In this document: positions 41,517 to 51,059 of the stretch, piece by piece | Numbering within the stretch: position 1 is the stretch's first letter | How the letters are laid out: every line of letters starts with the position of its first letter | Assembly: GCF_004331415.1 (NCBI RefSeq) | Contig: NZ_SJOP01000001.1 | Coordinates: 310,001 to 374,000 of the forward strand | Reading direction: 5' to 3' | Origin: Kosakonia quasisacchari | GTDB lineage: Bacteria; Pseudomonadota; Gammaproteobacteria; Enterobacterales; Enterobacteriaceae | DNA: 64,000 bases | The notes under the pieces: generated by a model | What the model was told of the DNA's origin: nothing | The model's input: the letters and a program-made list of their open reading frames with translations, nothing else | Database searches by the model: none | Program-made: the position numbers and the translations under genes

Positions 41517-42563
41517 TTATTCTCCGGATTCGCGAAAATGGATATCACTGACTGCGCGTAGGCGTTCGGCGGCTTGCTCTGCCGTCAGGTCACGCTGGGT
41601 TTCGGCAAGCATTTCATAGCCGACCATAAATTTACGCACCGTGGCGGAACGCAGCAGCGGCGGGTAGAAATGCGCGTGCAGTTGCCAGTGGTCATTCTCT
41701 TCACCGTTAAACGGTGCGCCGTGCCAGCCCATTGAGTAGGGAAACGAGCACTGGAACAGGTTGTCATAACGGCTGGTTAGTTTTTTCAATGCCAGTGCTA
41801 AATCGTGGCGCTGTTCATCGCTTAAATCAGTGATGCGTTGCACATGCGCTTTCGGCAGCAGTAAGGTTTCAAACGGCCATGCCGCCCAGTAGGGAACCAC
41901 CGCCAGCCAGTGGTCGGTTTCCACCACGGTACGGCTGCCATCGTTCAGCTCGCGCTTTGCATAGTCCAGCAACATCGGGGACTGATACTGCGCGAAATAG
42001 TCGCGTTGCAGACGGTCTTCACGATCGACTTCATTAGGCAGGAAACTGTTGGCCCAAACTTGTCCATGTGGGTGCGGGTTGGAACACCCCATGGCCGCAC
42101 CTTTGTTTTCAAATACCTGTACCCACGGGTACTGCTGACCCAGCTCGGCGGTTTGCTGTTGCCAGGTTTTTACAACTGATTCCAGCGCATTGACGCTTAG
42201 TTCCGGCAGCGTTTTGCTGTGATCCGGGGAGAAACAGATCACCCGGCTGGTGCCGCGCGCACTCTGGCTGCGCATCAGCGGATCGTCGCTAACCGGCGCA
42301 TCCGGCGTGTCGGTCATCAACGCGGCAAAATCGTTGGTGAACACATATGTGCTGGTGTAATCCGGGTTTTTATCTCCGGTTACGCGGGTATTGCCTGGGC
42401 AGAGGAAACAGTCCGGATCGTGTGCCGGCAGGGTTTGTTTCGCAGGCGTTTCTTGCGCCCCTTGCCAGGGGCGTTTTGCGCGGTGCGGAGAAACCAGGAT
42501 CCACTGGCCGGTCAGCGGGTTGTAACGGCGATGCGGGTGATCGACCGGATTAAATTGCGTCAT
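41517..42563 (-). CDS. galT: Galactose-1-phosphate uridylyltransferase GalT
   Basis: GalT exchanges UMP between UDP-glucose and galactose-1-phosphate. From the ATG at 42563 it has 348 residues, as in E. coli. The nucleophilic histidine is in [14 protein letters not shown] near residue 166, and the zinc-binding cysteine pair is in DCFLCPG near 52. The upstream open frame to 42638 overlaps galE and is not used. Confidence 0.97.
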   Translation of the reverse strand: MTQFNPVDHPHRRYNPLTGQWILVSPHRAKRPWQGAQETPAKQTLPAHDPDCFLCPGNTRVTGDKNPDYTSTYVFTNDFAALMTDTPDAPVSDDPLMRSQSARGTSRVICFSPDHSKTLPELSVNALESVVKTWQQQTAELGQQYPWVQVFENKGAAMGCSNPHPHGQVWANSFLPNEVDREDRLQRDYFAQYQSPMLLDYAKRELNDGSRTVVETDHWLAVVPYWAAWPFETLLLPKAHVQRITDLSDEQRHDLALALKKLTSRYDNLFQCSFPYSMGWHGAPFNGEENDHWQLHAHFYPPLLRSATVRKFMVGYEMLAETQRDLTAEQAAERLRAVSDIHFRESGE

Positions 42564-42573
42564 TACCATTCCT

Positions 42574-43590
42574 TTAATCGGGATAGCCCTGCGGGTGGCG
42601 TGACTGCCAGCGCCAGGTATCTTCTGCCATTTCGTCAAGTGTACGGGTTACGCGCCAGTTCAGCTCTTTATCGGCTTTGCTGGAATCGGCCCAGTAGGCC
42701 GGGAGATCGCCTTCGCGGCGCGGTGCGTAGTGCCAGGCCACCGGTTTGCCGCAAGCTTTACTGAAGGCGTTTACCACATCCAGCACGCTGCTGCCGACGC
42801 CCGCGCCGAGATTGTAAATATGCACGCCCGGTTTACCGGCCAGTTGTTGCATGGCGGCTACATGGCCGTCTGCCAGATCCATCACGTGGATGTAATCACG
42901 CACGCCGGTGCCATCTGGCGTTGGGTAATCGCTACCGAAAATAGCCAGTGAATCGCGGCGACCCACTGCAACCTGGGCGATATACGGCATCAGGTTGTTC
43001 GGGATGCCCTGCGGATCTTCACCCATATCGCCTGACGGATGTGCGCCAACCGGGTTGAAGTAACGCAGCAGCGCAATGCTCCACTCCGGCTGCGCTTTTT
43101 GCAGGTCGGTGAGGATCTGTTCCACCATCAGTTTGCTTTTGCCGTACGGGCTTTGCGGCGTGCCAGTCGGGAAGCTTTCCACATAAGGAATTTTTGGCTG
43201 ATCGCCGTAAACAGTGGCGGAGGAGCTGAAAATGAAGTTTTTAACATTCGCTCCGCGCATGGCGTTAATCAGGCGCAGTGTGCCGTTCACATTGTTGTCG
43301 TAATACTCCAGCGGTTTCGCCACGGATTCGCCGACGGCTTTCAGCCCGGCGAAGTGAATCACCGCTTCAATGGCGTGATCGTGCAGGATCTCTGCGAGCA
43401 GCGCTTCATCGCGAATGTCGCCTTCGACAAACAGTGCAGCTTTTCCGCCAAAGCGCTCGATCTCATTGAGCACGCTGCGCTTACTGTTACAGAGATTGTC
43501 GAGGATGATAACGTCGTGGCCGTTTTGCAGCAGTTGGACGCAGGTATGACTTCCAATGTAACCGCTACCACCTGTAACCAGAACTCGCAT
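42574..43590 (-). CDS. galE: UDP-glucose 4-epimerase GalE
   Basis: GalE interconverts UDP-galactose and UDP-glucose, feeding both galactose breakdown and envelope polysaccharide synthesis. The 338-residue protein has the NAD-binding motif [14 protein letters not shown] at the N-terminus and the catalytic Y-x3-K in [11 protein letters not shown] near residue 149. It is the first gene of galETKM. The start is at 43590 after GGAGG; the operator OI lies within its first codons. Confidence 0.97.
   Translation of the reverse strand: MRVLVTGGSGYIGSHTCVQLLQNGHDVIILDNLCNSKRSVLNEIERFGGKAALFVEGDIRDEALLAEILHDHAIEAVIHFAGLKAVGESVAKPLEYYDNNVNGTLRLINAMRGANVKNFIFSSSATVYGDQPKIPYVESFPTGTPQSPYGKSKLMVEQILTDLQKAQPEWSIALLRYFNPVGAHPSGDMGEDPQGIPNNLMPYIAQVAVGRRDSLAIFGSDYPTPDGTGVRDYIHVMDLADGHVAAMQQLAGKPGVHIYNLGAGVGSSVLDVVNAFSKACGKPVAWHYAPRREGDLPAYWADSSKADKELNWRVTRTLDEMAEDTWRWQSRHPQGYPD
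43556..43571 (-). promoter_or_regulatory. Internal gal operator OI within galE
   Basis: On the minus strand GTGGTAGCGGTTACAT matches the E. coli internal gal operator and sits at codons 7-12 of galE. With the external operator it would allow GalR/GalS repression by DNA looping. Confidence 0.8.
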
Positions 43591-43627
43591 AATTCCCTCC
43601 ATAAAGCATTTGATATGAACAAACCTT

Positions 43628-43684
43628 AGCATAACAGAGAGGTGAAAACTGTGACATGGGATAAATTAGTGGAATCGTTTACAC
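43628..43684 (-). promoter_or_regulatory. gal promoter region with external operator and CRP site
   Basis: On the minus strand the order is GTGTAAACGATTCCAC (external GalR/GalS operator, 43669-43684, identical to the E. coli OE as I recall it), a CRP half-site ATGTCACA within 43650-43665, and the -10 element TATGCT at 43628-43633. This is the layout of the E. coli gal P1/P2 promoters. Confidence 0.85.
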
Positions 43685-43720
43685 TCAATTTTCTGCTAGC
43701 CGGTTTGTGGGGTAAACGCC

Positions 43721-43745
43721 AGAAAAACCCCGCAATAGCGGGGTT
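43721..43745 (-). terminator. Terminator after the site-2 protease gene
   Basis: On the minus strand AACCCCGC, loop TATT and GCGGGGTT are followed by TTTCT. It separates the upstream two-gene unit from the gal promoter. Confidence 0.8.
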
Positions 43746-43806
43746 CGTCCGACGCAAGTAAAAAGTCTTAAAATGGTGTCACTGCGGTGCAGCAACGCAG
43801 GCGGCG

Positions 43807-44502
43807 TCAGCGAAAGCCGGATAACGCCTCGTGGAGGTTATAAGTCATCAGGGAGAGCCAGGCAATCAGCCCAAAGTACAAAAGCGTATATTCCAGACGT
43901 TTGCCAGGGGTCAGTGTGTCGGTATTCGGTTGATCATGGCGCCGCGCCCAGATTTGCGATGCCGCAAGAAAGCACACCAGCAGTAACAGCGGGCTCGGGT
44001 GAAGGTAAAAGAAACCTAACAGTACAGGAATGCCCAGATACCAGATCTTGCGCGAGATGGCGACCGTAATGCGCCCGCCATCCAGCGGCGGCACGGGGAT
44101 CAAGTTAAACAGATTGAGGACAAAACCTGAATAGGCCACCGCCATCAGCAGTGAACTGTGGAAATACTCTGCCAGATAGTAGCACCCCAGAGCGGCCAGT
44201 GAGCCGAGCAGCGGGCCGGCAATGCCGACCCAGGCTTCGGTTTCCGCATCTGGTAGCTCATCTTTCAGCGAGATCCAGGCACCCACGAAGGGGATAAACA
44301 TCGGTAATCCCGTTGCTAACCCGCGTTGACGCGCCGCCAGATAGTGCCCCAGCTCATGGCAAAACAGCAGCACCACAAACCCTGTCGCATAAGGCCAGCC
44401 GAAGGCAAGCGCATAGGTTGCAATCGACAGCAGCATGGTGGCCCCGGAAAGGAAAAACTTCCCGAGGCTTGCTCCTTTAAGCAGCATTAAGAGCATGCTC
44501 AT
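43807..44502 (-). CDS. Site-2-protease-like M50 membrane metalloprotease
   Basis: The 231-residue protein is strongly hydrophobic with about six membrane segments. It carries the zinc-protease motif HELGH in LLFCHELGHYLAARQRG near residue 48 and the second M50 motif NLIPVPPLDGGR near 135, whose aspartate is the third zinc ligand. There are no PDZ or CBS domains. Such enzymes cut membrane-embedded helices of partner proteins. It starts three bases after the DUF2167 gene, so the two are coupled, and that protein is the most obvious partner. E. coli K-12 lacks this pair between gal and mod. Confidence 0.85.
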   Translation of the reverse strand: MSMLLMLLKGASLGKFFLSGATMLLSIATYALAFGWPYATGFVVLLFCHELGHYLAARQRGLATGLPMFIPFVGAWISLKDELPDAETEAWVGIAGPLLGSLAALGCYYLAEYFHSSLLMAVAYSGFVLNLFNLIPVPPLDGGRITVAISRKIWYLGIPVLLGFFYLHPSPLLLLVCFLAASQIWARRHDQPNTDTLTPGKRLEYTLLYFGLIAWLSLMTYNLHEALSGFR

Positions 44503-44505
44503 GGT

Positions 44506-45429
44506 TTACTCGGCTTTTTTGCGAAACAGCATTTTTTTCAGACCCATACCGAATGCTGCTACGGCTATCAGACCCAGTTTCCAGAATTTCAGCAACGTCA
44601 CACCGATAAGTGCCAGCAAGCCCAATTTTTTCGCCGCCAGGCCGCCAATCAGCGCTGCCAGGCCATATTCGGCAATCTTGTCGGTAGAGGCATTAAAGTC
44701 GCTGTATTTTTTGCCGTCGTTAAAGCTCACGGCATCGAGTAACGTTTTGGCGAGCGGTTTTTCCTGCTCAACGGTGCCGCGATCGGTCACCAGGTTTAAT
44801 GACAGATAACCTTCGCGACCCAGCAGGTAAGTGTTGTAGTTAACCCCCTGATCTTTTTCCGGCACGTTGCTGCCAATATCGCGGATAGCCGCAGACCAAA
44901 TCAAGCGGTGCGAGGCCGCCTCGTAGGTGGGTTTTTCTACCCAACCCAATACTTCAATTGGCGGGATACCTTTTTCGCTACGCTCTTTATTGCCCGCTTT
45001 AGTCCCTTCCTGCAAATTACTCAGCAGTTCGTCGGCATCCCAGTCTTTGGCATCGTCATCTTTGATATAACCGGCATCGGCATATTCAATAGAAACAAAG
45101 CCAGAAATATCATTGCTAAATACCAGACCATAAAATGAGTTGTTATCAACATGGTTACCCAGCGCGCGCATAAATACCGCTGCCTGTTGTGGCGGAATAT
45201 AGGCGAAGCCTTCCGGTAGGTTCAGGATCGCCTGATTACCAAGATCAATTTTATGCGGGCCGTGAATGCTGGCTCGCTGCATATTTTCAACGGCTTGTTT
45301 TAATTGTGTTTCCTGCCCGGAAGCGGGTGTTTGCGCACTCTCATCGGCGAAAGCGACACTGCACAAACCCAGTAACAGCGCCGCAGCCAGAGAAACGGCG
45401 CGAGTCATGCGGAATAATTGATTCATCAT
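44506..45429 (-). CDS. DUF2167 membrane-anchored secreted protein
   Basis: I recognise this as a DUF2167-family protein of unknown function. From the ATG at 45429 it has 307 residues: a signal peptide (AVSLAAALLLGLCSVAFA-DES), a large soluble periplasmic region to about residue 245, and a C-terminal hydrophobic stretch (YGLAALIGGLAAKKLGLLAL, then LIAVAAFGMGL) with a basic end KKMLFRKKAE. The open frame extends to 45480, but those residues precede the signal peptide. A second ATG is at 45426. It is followed directly by the M50 protease gene. The terminal helix would be a plausible protease target, which is inference. Confidence 0.8.
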   Translation of the reverse strand: MMNQLFRMTRAVSLAAALLLGLCSVAFADESAQTPASGQETQLKQAVENMQRASIHGPHKIDLGNQAILNLPEGFAYIPPQQAAVFMRALGNHVDNNSFYGLVFSNDISGFVSIEYADAGYIKDDDAKDWDADELLSNLQEGTKAGNKERSEKGIPPIEVLGWVEKPTYEAASHRLIWSAAIRDIGSNVPEKDQGVNYNTYLLGREGYLSLNLVTDRGTVEQEKPLAKTLLDAVSFNDGKKYSDFNASTDKIAEYGLAALIGGLAAKKLGLLALIGVTLLKFWKLGLIAVAAFGMGLKKMLFRKKAE

Positions 45430-45601
45430 AGTCCCGTAATTTTTTACCCGGCGTCCATCGACGGGCTTTTTTCTTGCCATAACAAAAACTGGCCGCCGAC
45501 AATTTTATGTTGCCAACTGACCAGTCAGAGATCGTTATTATGTTGCTTATTTAAAACGGGGCTATTACATCATATCCGGCTAAATTGAATCATCCCCCTA
45601 A

Positions 45602-47071
45602 TTATTGTGGTGCAAGTTCATAGCGATAGCCGTCGCCTTCTGGCACAAATTCCAGGCGATGAGTAATACAAGCGGGCGCGTCTCCAGCATGGTGCGAAAC
45701 AAATAAAAGTTGGGTTTCGCCTTCACTAATTAATACATCGACAAAGCGGCGAATAAGCTGGCGGTTTAAAGGATCAAGACCTTGTAACGGTTCATCAAGA
45801 ATGAGCAGCGTCGGATGCTTGACCAGCGCACGCACAATCAGCGCCAGCCGCTGCTGACCCCAGGATAGGCTGCTAAACGGCGCGTCGGCGGTGCGTGCAT
45901 CGAAACCTAAAATCTCCAGCCAGCGCTGTGCCAGTTTGTGTTGTTTGTCCGACACCGCCTGGTAAATGCCAATTGAGTCGAAATAACCAGAGAGGATGAC
46001 GTTACGTACGTTGGTGCTGACGCGGTAATCCAGATGCAGGCTGCTGCTGACATAGCCAATATGCTTTTTGATATCCCAGATGGTTTCACCGCTGCCGCGA
46101 CGACGACCAAACAGCGTTAAATCGTTGCTGTAGCCTTGCGGATGATCGCCGGTTATCAGGTTCAGCAGGGTGGATTTGCCCGCACCGTTCGGGCCGACGA
46201 TTTGCCAGTGCTCGCCAGGGTTTACCGTCCATGAAAGGTGGTCGATTATTGGCCGGTCGTTATAGGAGACAACGCCATCGTTCAGCACGATAAGCGGCGC
46301 ATCTGCGCTCAATGTTTCGCGCGCAGGGGGCGCGTCGGGTTCTGGTAATGCGATACCGGATAATTTTTCGCTGTGGGCCAGTTGGGCGATCAGCGCCTGT
46401 TGCAGCAGCGCGGATTTTTCTCCGGTTTCCGTGAGCACGCAATCCACCAGAACCCCGGCGTGCTGCACGAAATCCGGGATCTCATCAAAGCGGTTTAGCA
46501 CCAGCACTAATGTATAGCCATCGGCATTGAGGTGTGCGAGCAGCTCCGCCAGTTGCTGGCGTGAGTGAACGTCAAGCCCGTCGAAAGGTTCATCAAGGAT
46601 CAGTAAATCCGGTTCGGCCATCAGGGCCTGGCACAGCAGCGTTTTACGGGTTTCGCCGGTCGAGAGGTATTTAAAGCGCCTCTCCAGCAGATGCGAGATG
46701 CCAAACTGCGCCGCCAGTTGCGCGCAGCGCTGCGCGTCTTGCACCTCATCCTGAATAATCTCGGCGGTGGTACGCCCGGTATCCTCTTCATCGGGGCTGA
46801 GCATATCGGTGTTATTGCGTTGCCACTCGTCGATGACCAGCTTTTGCAACTGTTCGAAAGAGAGGCGGGTGAGGCGGGTAAACTGGCACTGGCGTTCACC
46901 TTTCAGTAAGGTCAACTCCCCCGCCAGTGCGCGAGCCAGTGCCGACTTGCCGCTGCCATTCGCGCCGACAAAAGCCCAACTTTCGCCAGCGCGTAGCGCC
47001 AAGTGTTCAATGTGCAACGTGCGGGTGTCGCTAAGACGAAACGTACCTTGCGAAATTTGCAATGATAACAT
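45602..47071 (-). CDS. modF: ModF, tandem ABC ATPase linked to molybdate genes
   Basis: ModF is a soluble protein with two ABC-type ATPase domains and unclear function, lying behind modE. The start at 47071 gives 489 residues (490 in E. coli). Domain 1 has Walker A GANGSGKSAL near residue 36, signature YLSTGETRK and Walker B LLILDEPFDGLD. Domain 2 has GPNGAGKSTLL near 270, signature SLSWGQQRL and LLILDEPLQGLD. No membrane segments are present. Confidence 0.95.
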   Translation of the reverse strand: MLSLQISQGTFRLSDTRTLHIEHLALRAGESWAFVGANGSGKSALARALAGELTLLKGERQCQFTRLTRLSFEQLQKLVIDEWQRNNTDMLSPDEEDTGRTTAEIIQDEVQDAQRCAQLAAQFGISHLLERRFKYLSTGETRKTLLCQALMAEPDLLILDEPFDGLDVHSRQQLAELLAHLNADGYTLVLVLNRFDEIPDFVQHAGVLVDCVLTETGEKSALLQQALIAQLAHSEKLSGIALPEPDAPPARETLSADAPLIVLNDGVVSYNDRPIIDHLSWTVNPGEHWQIVGPNGAGKSTLLNLITGDHPQGYSNDLTLFGRRRGSGETIWDIKKHIGYVSSSLHLDYRVSTNVRNVILSGYFDSIGIYQAVSDKQHKLAQRWLEILGFDARTADAPFSSLSWGQQRLALIVRALVKHPTLLILDEPLQGLDPLNRQLIRRFVDVLISEGETQLLFVSHHAGDAPACITHRLEFVPEGDGYRYELAPQ

Positions 47072-47138
47072 TATGTATCCCATTTTTTGCAGCGTAGAAA
47101 CTCAGGGATACGTGCAATGCGCTAGCTTGTCAATGCCA

Positions 47139-47927
47139 TCAGCATAACGTGGCGATAATCACGCGATCGGCATTAAAATATGCGGTCACTTCGCTCTGTT
47201 CCTGCAAATTATCCATCTTCTGGGTTGGCACGGTGGCGCATAGGAGTTGGCCGTCCGGCAGCGTCATCAGCACTTCGCTTTGCTGCTCGCCGCGCTCGAT
47301 ATGGCTGATGCGCCCGGTAAGCTGGTTATCCGCCTGCGCAGCATTTTTGGCATCCTGCGTGATATTCACCCATGGCGCTTTCAGCAGCACCAGCACCTCT
47401 TTACCTTCATCAAGGCCCAGGCGTTCGCCGCTTTGCGCGGTAATAGCGACTTTGAGGCGTGTTTCACCGTCCGCCAGCAGCACGTCGACATGTTGCTGCA
47501 CGTGGTTGTGGTCGCGCGCTGTGATGGTGCCAAACCACTGATTGCGCGCGCTGGTCTGCAACGAGAAACGCGAAATCGCCGCCAGCAGGCTGTTTAACGG
47601 CAGGGCGTCATCGTCACTTAGCACGTCAAAGGCTTTTTGCTGGATTTGTGCCAGCAGATCGTAAAGCTGAATCAGGCGTTGCCCATAGCGCGTCACCACC
47701 GCACCGCCGCCGCCTTTACCGCCTGTTGCGCGGTCAACCAGCGTTTGTTCGCTGAGTTGGTTCATCTCATTAATGGCATCCCAGGCGCTTTTATAACTGA
47801 TGCCTGCGATCTTCGCGCCCTGGCTGATAGAGCCGGTTTCAACAATCTGCTTGAGCAGGGCGATCCGGCGCGGATCGGCAAAAAGGCGCTGCTGGAGTTT
47901 GAGTGTGAGGAGAATTTCAGCCTGCAT
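47139..47927 (-). CDS. modE: Molybdate-responsive regulator ModE
   Basis: ModE is a dimeric regulator that binds molybdate, represses modABC and activates molybdoenzyme genes. The 262-residue length equals E. coli. The N-terminal winged helix includes GSISQGAKIAGISYKSAWDA and the wing RATGGKGGGGAVVTRYG. Two Mop (TOBE) molybdate-binding domains follow from about residue 125 (SARNQWFGTITARDH). It is divergent from acrZ and 68 bases before modF. Confidence 0.96.
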   Translation of the reverse strand: MQAEILLTLKLQQRLFADPRRIALLKQIVETGSISQGAKIAGISYKSAWDAINEMNQLSEQTLVDRATGGKGGGGAVVTRYGQRLIQLYDLLAQIQQKAFDVLSDDDALPLNSLLAAISRFSLQTSARNQWFGTITARDHNHVQQHVDVLLADGETRLKVAITAQSGERLGLDEGKEVLVLLKAPWVNITQDAKNAAQADNQLTGRISHIERGEQQSEVLMTLPDGQLLCATVPTQKMDNLQEQSEVTAYFNADRVIIATLC

Positions 47928-48091
47928 TACGCAATGTCCTGGCAAAAGAACTATTGTGAATGAAAACCGTCACTAAGCCTAGCCTGATGCCGGTGAATGC
48001 GCGTAAAGCTGCGAGGCGAATCGCACAAAAGGCGAGTGTTTTTCACCTGAATCAGGCTAGAATGCCCCGTTCACATTTTCTGGAGACGACT

Positions 48092-48241
48092 ATGTTTGAG
48101 TTGTTGAAAAGCCTGGTGTTTGCCGTCGTCATGGTGCCTGTCGTGATGGCGATTATCCTGGGGCTGATTTATGGCCTGGGTGAAGTGTTTAACGTGTTTT
48201 CCGGCGTCGGTCGCCGCGACCAAAGCCGTCAGCAACGCTGA
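48092..48241 (+). CDS. acrZ: AcrZ, small AcrB-associated membrane protein
   Basis: AcrZ is a bent one-helix protein that binds AcrB and tunes the substrate range of the AcrAB-TolC efflux pump. The 49-residue product begins [20 protein letters not shown] and differs from E. coli only at a few positions and in the polar tail. TGGAGA precedes the ATG. A GCACAAAAGGCGAGT stretch at 48023-48037 resembles a MarA/SoxS/Rob box upstream; I give that low weight. Confidence 0.93.
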   Translation: MFELLKSLVFAVVMVPVVMAIILGLIYGLGEVFNVFSGVGRRDQSRQQR

Positions 48242-48252
48242 TCCTCTCTTGC

Positions 48253-48276
48253 AAACGCCCGCTTTCGCGGGCGTTT
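48253..48276 (+). terminator. Terminator after acrZ
   Basis: AAACGCCCGC and GCGGGCGTTT form a stem followed by a short T-rich stretch TTTATTT. Confidence 0.8.
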
Positions 48277-48377
48277 ATTTGTCAGATATTCAAGATCTCG
48301 CCACTTCCTGCCGATATATTTATATAGGTTGCTAATTCTTGATGGGTATTACCTAACTGCTGAGAATCTCTGGTAAT

Positions 48378-48405
48378 ATCGTTATGTTTTTTTATATATA
48401 ACGAT
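48378..48405 (+). promoter_or_regulatory. ModE operator in the modA promoter
   Basis: ATCGTTAT at 48378 and TATAACGAT at 48397 form an inverted repeat around an AT-rich centre, matching the ModE operator pattern, 18 bases before the modA start. Molybdate-bound ModE would block transcription here. Confidence 0.85.
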
Positions 48406-48422
48406 ACTCACAGGAGTTACAA

Positions 48423-49196
48423 ATGGCACGTACATGGTTACGCCTTTTTGCAGGGGCAACATTAACGCTTTCCGTTGCCGGGCATGCTCTGGCTGATGAA
48501 AGTAAAATTACCGTTTTTGCAGCAGCGTCACTGACCAACGCGATGCAGGATATCGCGGCGGCCTATAAAAAAGAGAAAAATGTCGAGGTGGTTTCCTCGT
48601 TTGCTTCTTCTTCTACACTGGCGCGCCAGATTGAAGCGGGGGCCCCGGCGGATCTGTTCATCTCTGCCGATCAGAAATGGATGGATTACGCGGTAGAGAA
48701 AAAATCTATCGATACCGCAACCCGCGCAACACTGCTCGGTAACAGCCTGGTGGTTGTGGCTCCCAAAAGCAGTGCGCAGGGCGATATCGTCATTAATGCT
48801 AAAACCGACTGGAACAGTCTGCTGAAAGGCGGACGTCTGGCCGTTGGCGACCCGGAACATGTTCCGGCGGGGATTTATGCCAAAGAAGCATTGACCAAAC
48901 TGGGCGCATGGGAAATCCTGTCGCCGAAGCTGGCTCCGGCGGAGGATGTGCGCGGTGCGCTGGCGTTAGTGGAACGCAGCGAAGCGCCGCTCGGCATTGT
49001 CTACGGCTCTGACGCGGTTGCCAGTAAAGGGGTGAAAGTGGTCGGGACCTTCCCGGAAGATTCACACCAAAAAGTTGAGTACCCGCTGGCTATTATCGAG
49101 GGCCATAAAAACGCGACGGTAACGGCGTTTTATGACTACCTGAAAGGCCCGCAGGCTTCTGAAATCTTTAAACGTTACGGATTTACAACGCACTAA
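48423..49196 (+). CDS. modA: Molybdate-binding periplasmic protein ModA
   Basis: ModA captures molybdate or tungstate in the periplasm for the ModBC transporter. The 257-residue precursor has a signal peptide ending ALA-DES near residue 24. The mature protein begins ITVFAAASLTNAM and includes VSSFASSSTLARQI and GDPEHVPAGIYA, which contribute oxyanion contacts. Its TAA shares one base with the modB ATG. Confidence 0.97.
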   Translation: MARTWLRLFAGATLTLSVAGHALADESKITVFAAASLTNAMQDIAAAYKKEKNVEVVSSFASSSTLARQIEAGAPADLFISADQKWMDYAVEKKSIDTATRATLLGNSLVVVAPKSSAQGDIVINAKTDWNSLLKGGRLAVGDPEHVPAGIYAKEALTKLGAWEILSPKLAPAEDVRGALALVERSEAPLGIVYGSDAVASKGVKVVGTFPEDSHQKVEYPLAIIEGHKNATVTAFYDYLKGPQASEIFKRYGFTTH

Positions 49197-49885
49197 TGAT
49201 ATTGACGGATCCCGAATGGCAGGCGGTATTGCTGAGCCTGAAAGTCTCATCCCTGGCAGTGGTCTTCAGTTTGCCATTTGGGATCTTCTTTGCCTGGCTG
49301 CTGGTGCGTTGCACATTTCCGGGCAAAGCGCTGCTCGACAGTTTGTTGCACCTGCCGCTGGTGCTGCCGCCGGTGGTGGTGGGGTATTTGTTGCTGGTGG
49401 CGATGGGGCGACGCGGTTTCATTGGTCAGTGGCTGTATGACTGGTTTGGCATCACCTTCGCCTTTAGCTGGCGCGGCGCAGTATTGGCAGCAGCGGTGAT
49501 GTCGTTCCCGCTGATGGTGCGCGCCATTCGTCTGGCGCTGGAAGGCGTTGACACCAAACTGGAGCAGGCGGCGCGCACGTTAGGTGCCGGGCGCTGGCGC
49601 GTTTTTCTCACCATCACGTTACCGCTTACCTTGCCGGGGATTATCGTCGGCACGGTGCTGGCCTTTGCCCGTTCACTGGGCGAATTCGGCGCGACGATCA
49701 CCTTCGTTTCCAACATTCCGGGCGAAACCCGCACCATTCCCTCTGCGATGTACACCTTGATTCAGACGCCCGGTGGCGAAGGCGCGGCGGCGCGGTTGTG
49801 TATTATCTCGATTGTGCTGGCGCTGGTTTCGCTGCTGGTTTCCGAATGGCTGGCCCGTATTAGCCGCGAAAGGACAGGGAGGTAA
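49196..49885 (+). CDS. modB: Molybdate ABC transporter permease ModB
   Basis: ModB is the inner-membrane channel subunit. The 229-residue protein has five to six membrane helices and the EAA-like coupling loop LEQAARTLGAGRWRVF with the following LPLTLPGIIVG. It is coupled to modA by a one-base overlap and is followed by modC after three bases. Confidence 0.97.
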   Translation: MILTDPEWQAVLLSLKVSSLAVVFSLPFGIFFAWLLVRCTFPGKALLDSLLHLPLVLPPVVVGYLLLVAMGRRGFIGQWLYDWFGITFAFSWRGAVLAAAVMSFPLMVRAIRLALEGVDTKLEQAARTLGAGRWRVFLTITLPLTLPGIIVGTVLAFARSLGEFGATITFVSNIPGETRTIPSAMYTLIQTPGGEGAAARLCIISIVLALVSLLVSEWLARISRERTGR

Positions 49886-49888
49886 GTT

Positions 49889-50947
49889 ATGCTGGAGCTT
49901 AATTTCACCCAGACGCTGGGTACGCATCGCTTACACATTGCTGAAACGCTGCCTGCCAGCGGCATCACCGCGATTTTTGGCGTTTCGGGGGCCGGTAAAA
50001 CCTCGTTAATTAATGCGATTGGCGGTCTGACACACCCGCAGCAGGGGCGGATTGCGCTGAATAATCGCGTGCTGTTTGATACCGAAAGCAAAATTTGCCT
50101 GCCGCCGGAGAAGCGGCGTGTCGGCTATGTTTTCCAGGATGCGCGGCTGTTTCCCCATTACAAAGTGCGCGGCAACCTGCGTTACGGCATGGCTAAATCA
50201 ATGGCTGGCCAGTTCGACAAGCTGGTGGCGTTGCTCGGTATCGAACCGTTGCTCGATCGCTTACCTGGTGGGCTTTCCGGCGGGGAAAAACAACGTGTGG
50301 CCATTGGCCGTGCGTTGTTAACCGCGCCAGAATTGATGTTGCTGGATGAACCGCTGGCGTCGCTGGATATTCCGCGTAAGCGCGAGCTGCTGCCGTACCT
50401 GCAACGGCTGGCGCAGGAGATCAATATCCCGATGCTGTACGTCAGCCACTCCCTGGATGAAATCCTGCATCTGGCGGATAAAGTAATGGTGCTGGAGGCG
50501 GGAGAAGTGAAGGCCTTCGGTAGCCTGGAAGATGTCTGGGGTAGCCGTGTGATGAATCCGTGGTTGCCCGCAGAGCAGCAAAGTAGCGTGTTGAAAGTGG
50601 TAGTGCTGGAGCACCATCCGCACTATGCGATGACGGCGCTGGCGCTGGGCGACCAGCATATCTGGGTCAACAAAGTCGATCTGCCGCTGCAAAGCGCGCT
50701 GCGGATCCGTATTCAGGCAACGGATGTTTCACTGGTGCTGCAGCCGCCAATGAATACCAGTATCCGTAATATTCTGCGTGCGAAAGTGGCACAGTGCTTT
50801 GATGTCGATGGTCAGGTGGAAGTACAACTGGAAGTGGGCAGCCGCACGTTATGGGCGCGTATCAGTCCGTGGGCCAGAGATGAGCTAGCCGTGAAACCTG
50901 GTCAATGGCTTTATGCGCAAATCAAGAGCGTATCGATAACTTCGTGA
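49889..50947 (+). CDS. modC: Molybdate ABC transporter ATPase ModC
   Basis: ModC hydrolyses ATP to drive molybdate uptake. The 352-residue protein has Walker [11 protein letters not shown] near residue 31, signature [15 protein letters not shown] near 128 and Walker [13 protein letters not shown] near 150. A C-terminal Mop/TOBE domain from about residue 290 may allow inhibition by molybdate. Length equals E. coli. Confidence 0.97.
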   Translation: MLELNFTQTLGTHRLHIAETLPASGITAIFGVSGAGKTSLINAIGGLTHPQQGRIALNNRVLFDTESKICLPPEKRRVGYVFQDARLFPHYKVRGNLRYGMAKSMAGQFDKLVALLGIEPLLDRLPGGLSGGEKQRVAIGRALLTAPELMLLDEPLASLDIPRKRELLPYLQRLAQEINIPMLYVSHSLDEILHLADKVMVLEAGEVKAFGSLEDVWGSRVMNPWLPAEQQSSVLKVVVLEHHPHYAMTALALGDQHIWVNKVDLPLQSALRIRIQATDVSLVLQPPMNTSIRNILRAKVAQCFDVDGQVEVQLEVGSRTLWARISPWARDELAVKPGQWLYAQIKSVSITS

Positions 50948-51006
50948 TTGTCCGGGATATAAATGCGCACAGCCATGCAAATTCATCTTCCTGCAGTCAA
51001 TCCCTA

Positions 51007-51025
51007 AGCCCCTGCATAAGGGGCT
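51007..51025. terminator. Hairpin between convergent modC and ybhA
   Basis: AGCCCCT and AGGGGCT pair around GCATA. The flanks lack a strong T run, so terminator function is tentative. Confidence 0.45.
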
Positions 51026-51059
51026 AAACCTGAACCATCGGGCAAATCTGAACGGGCGT

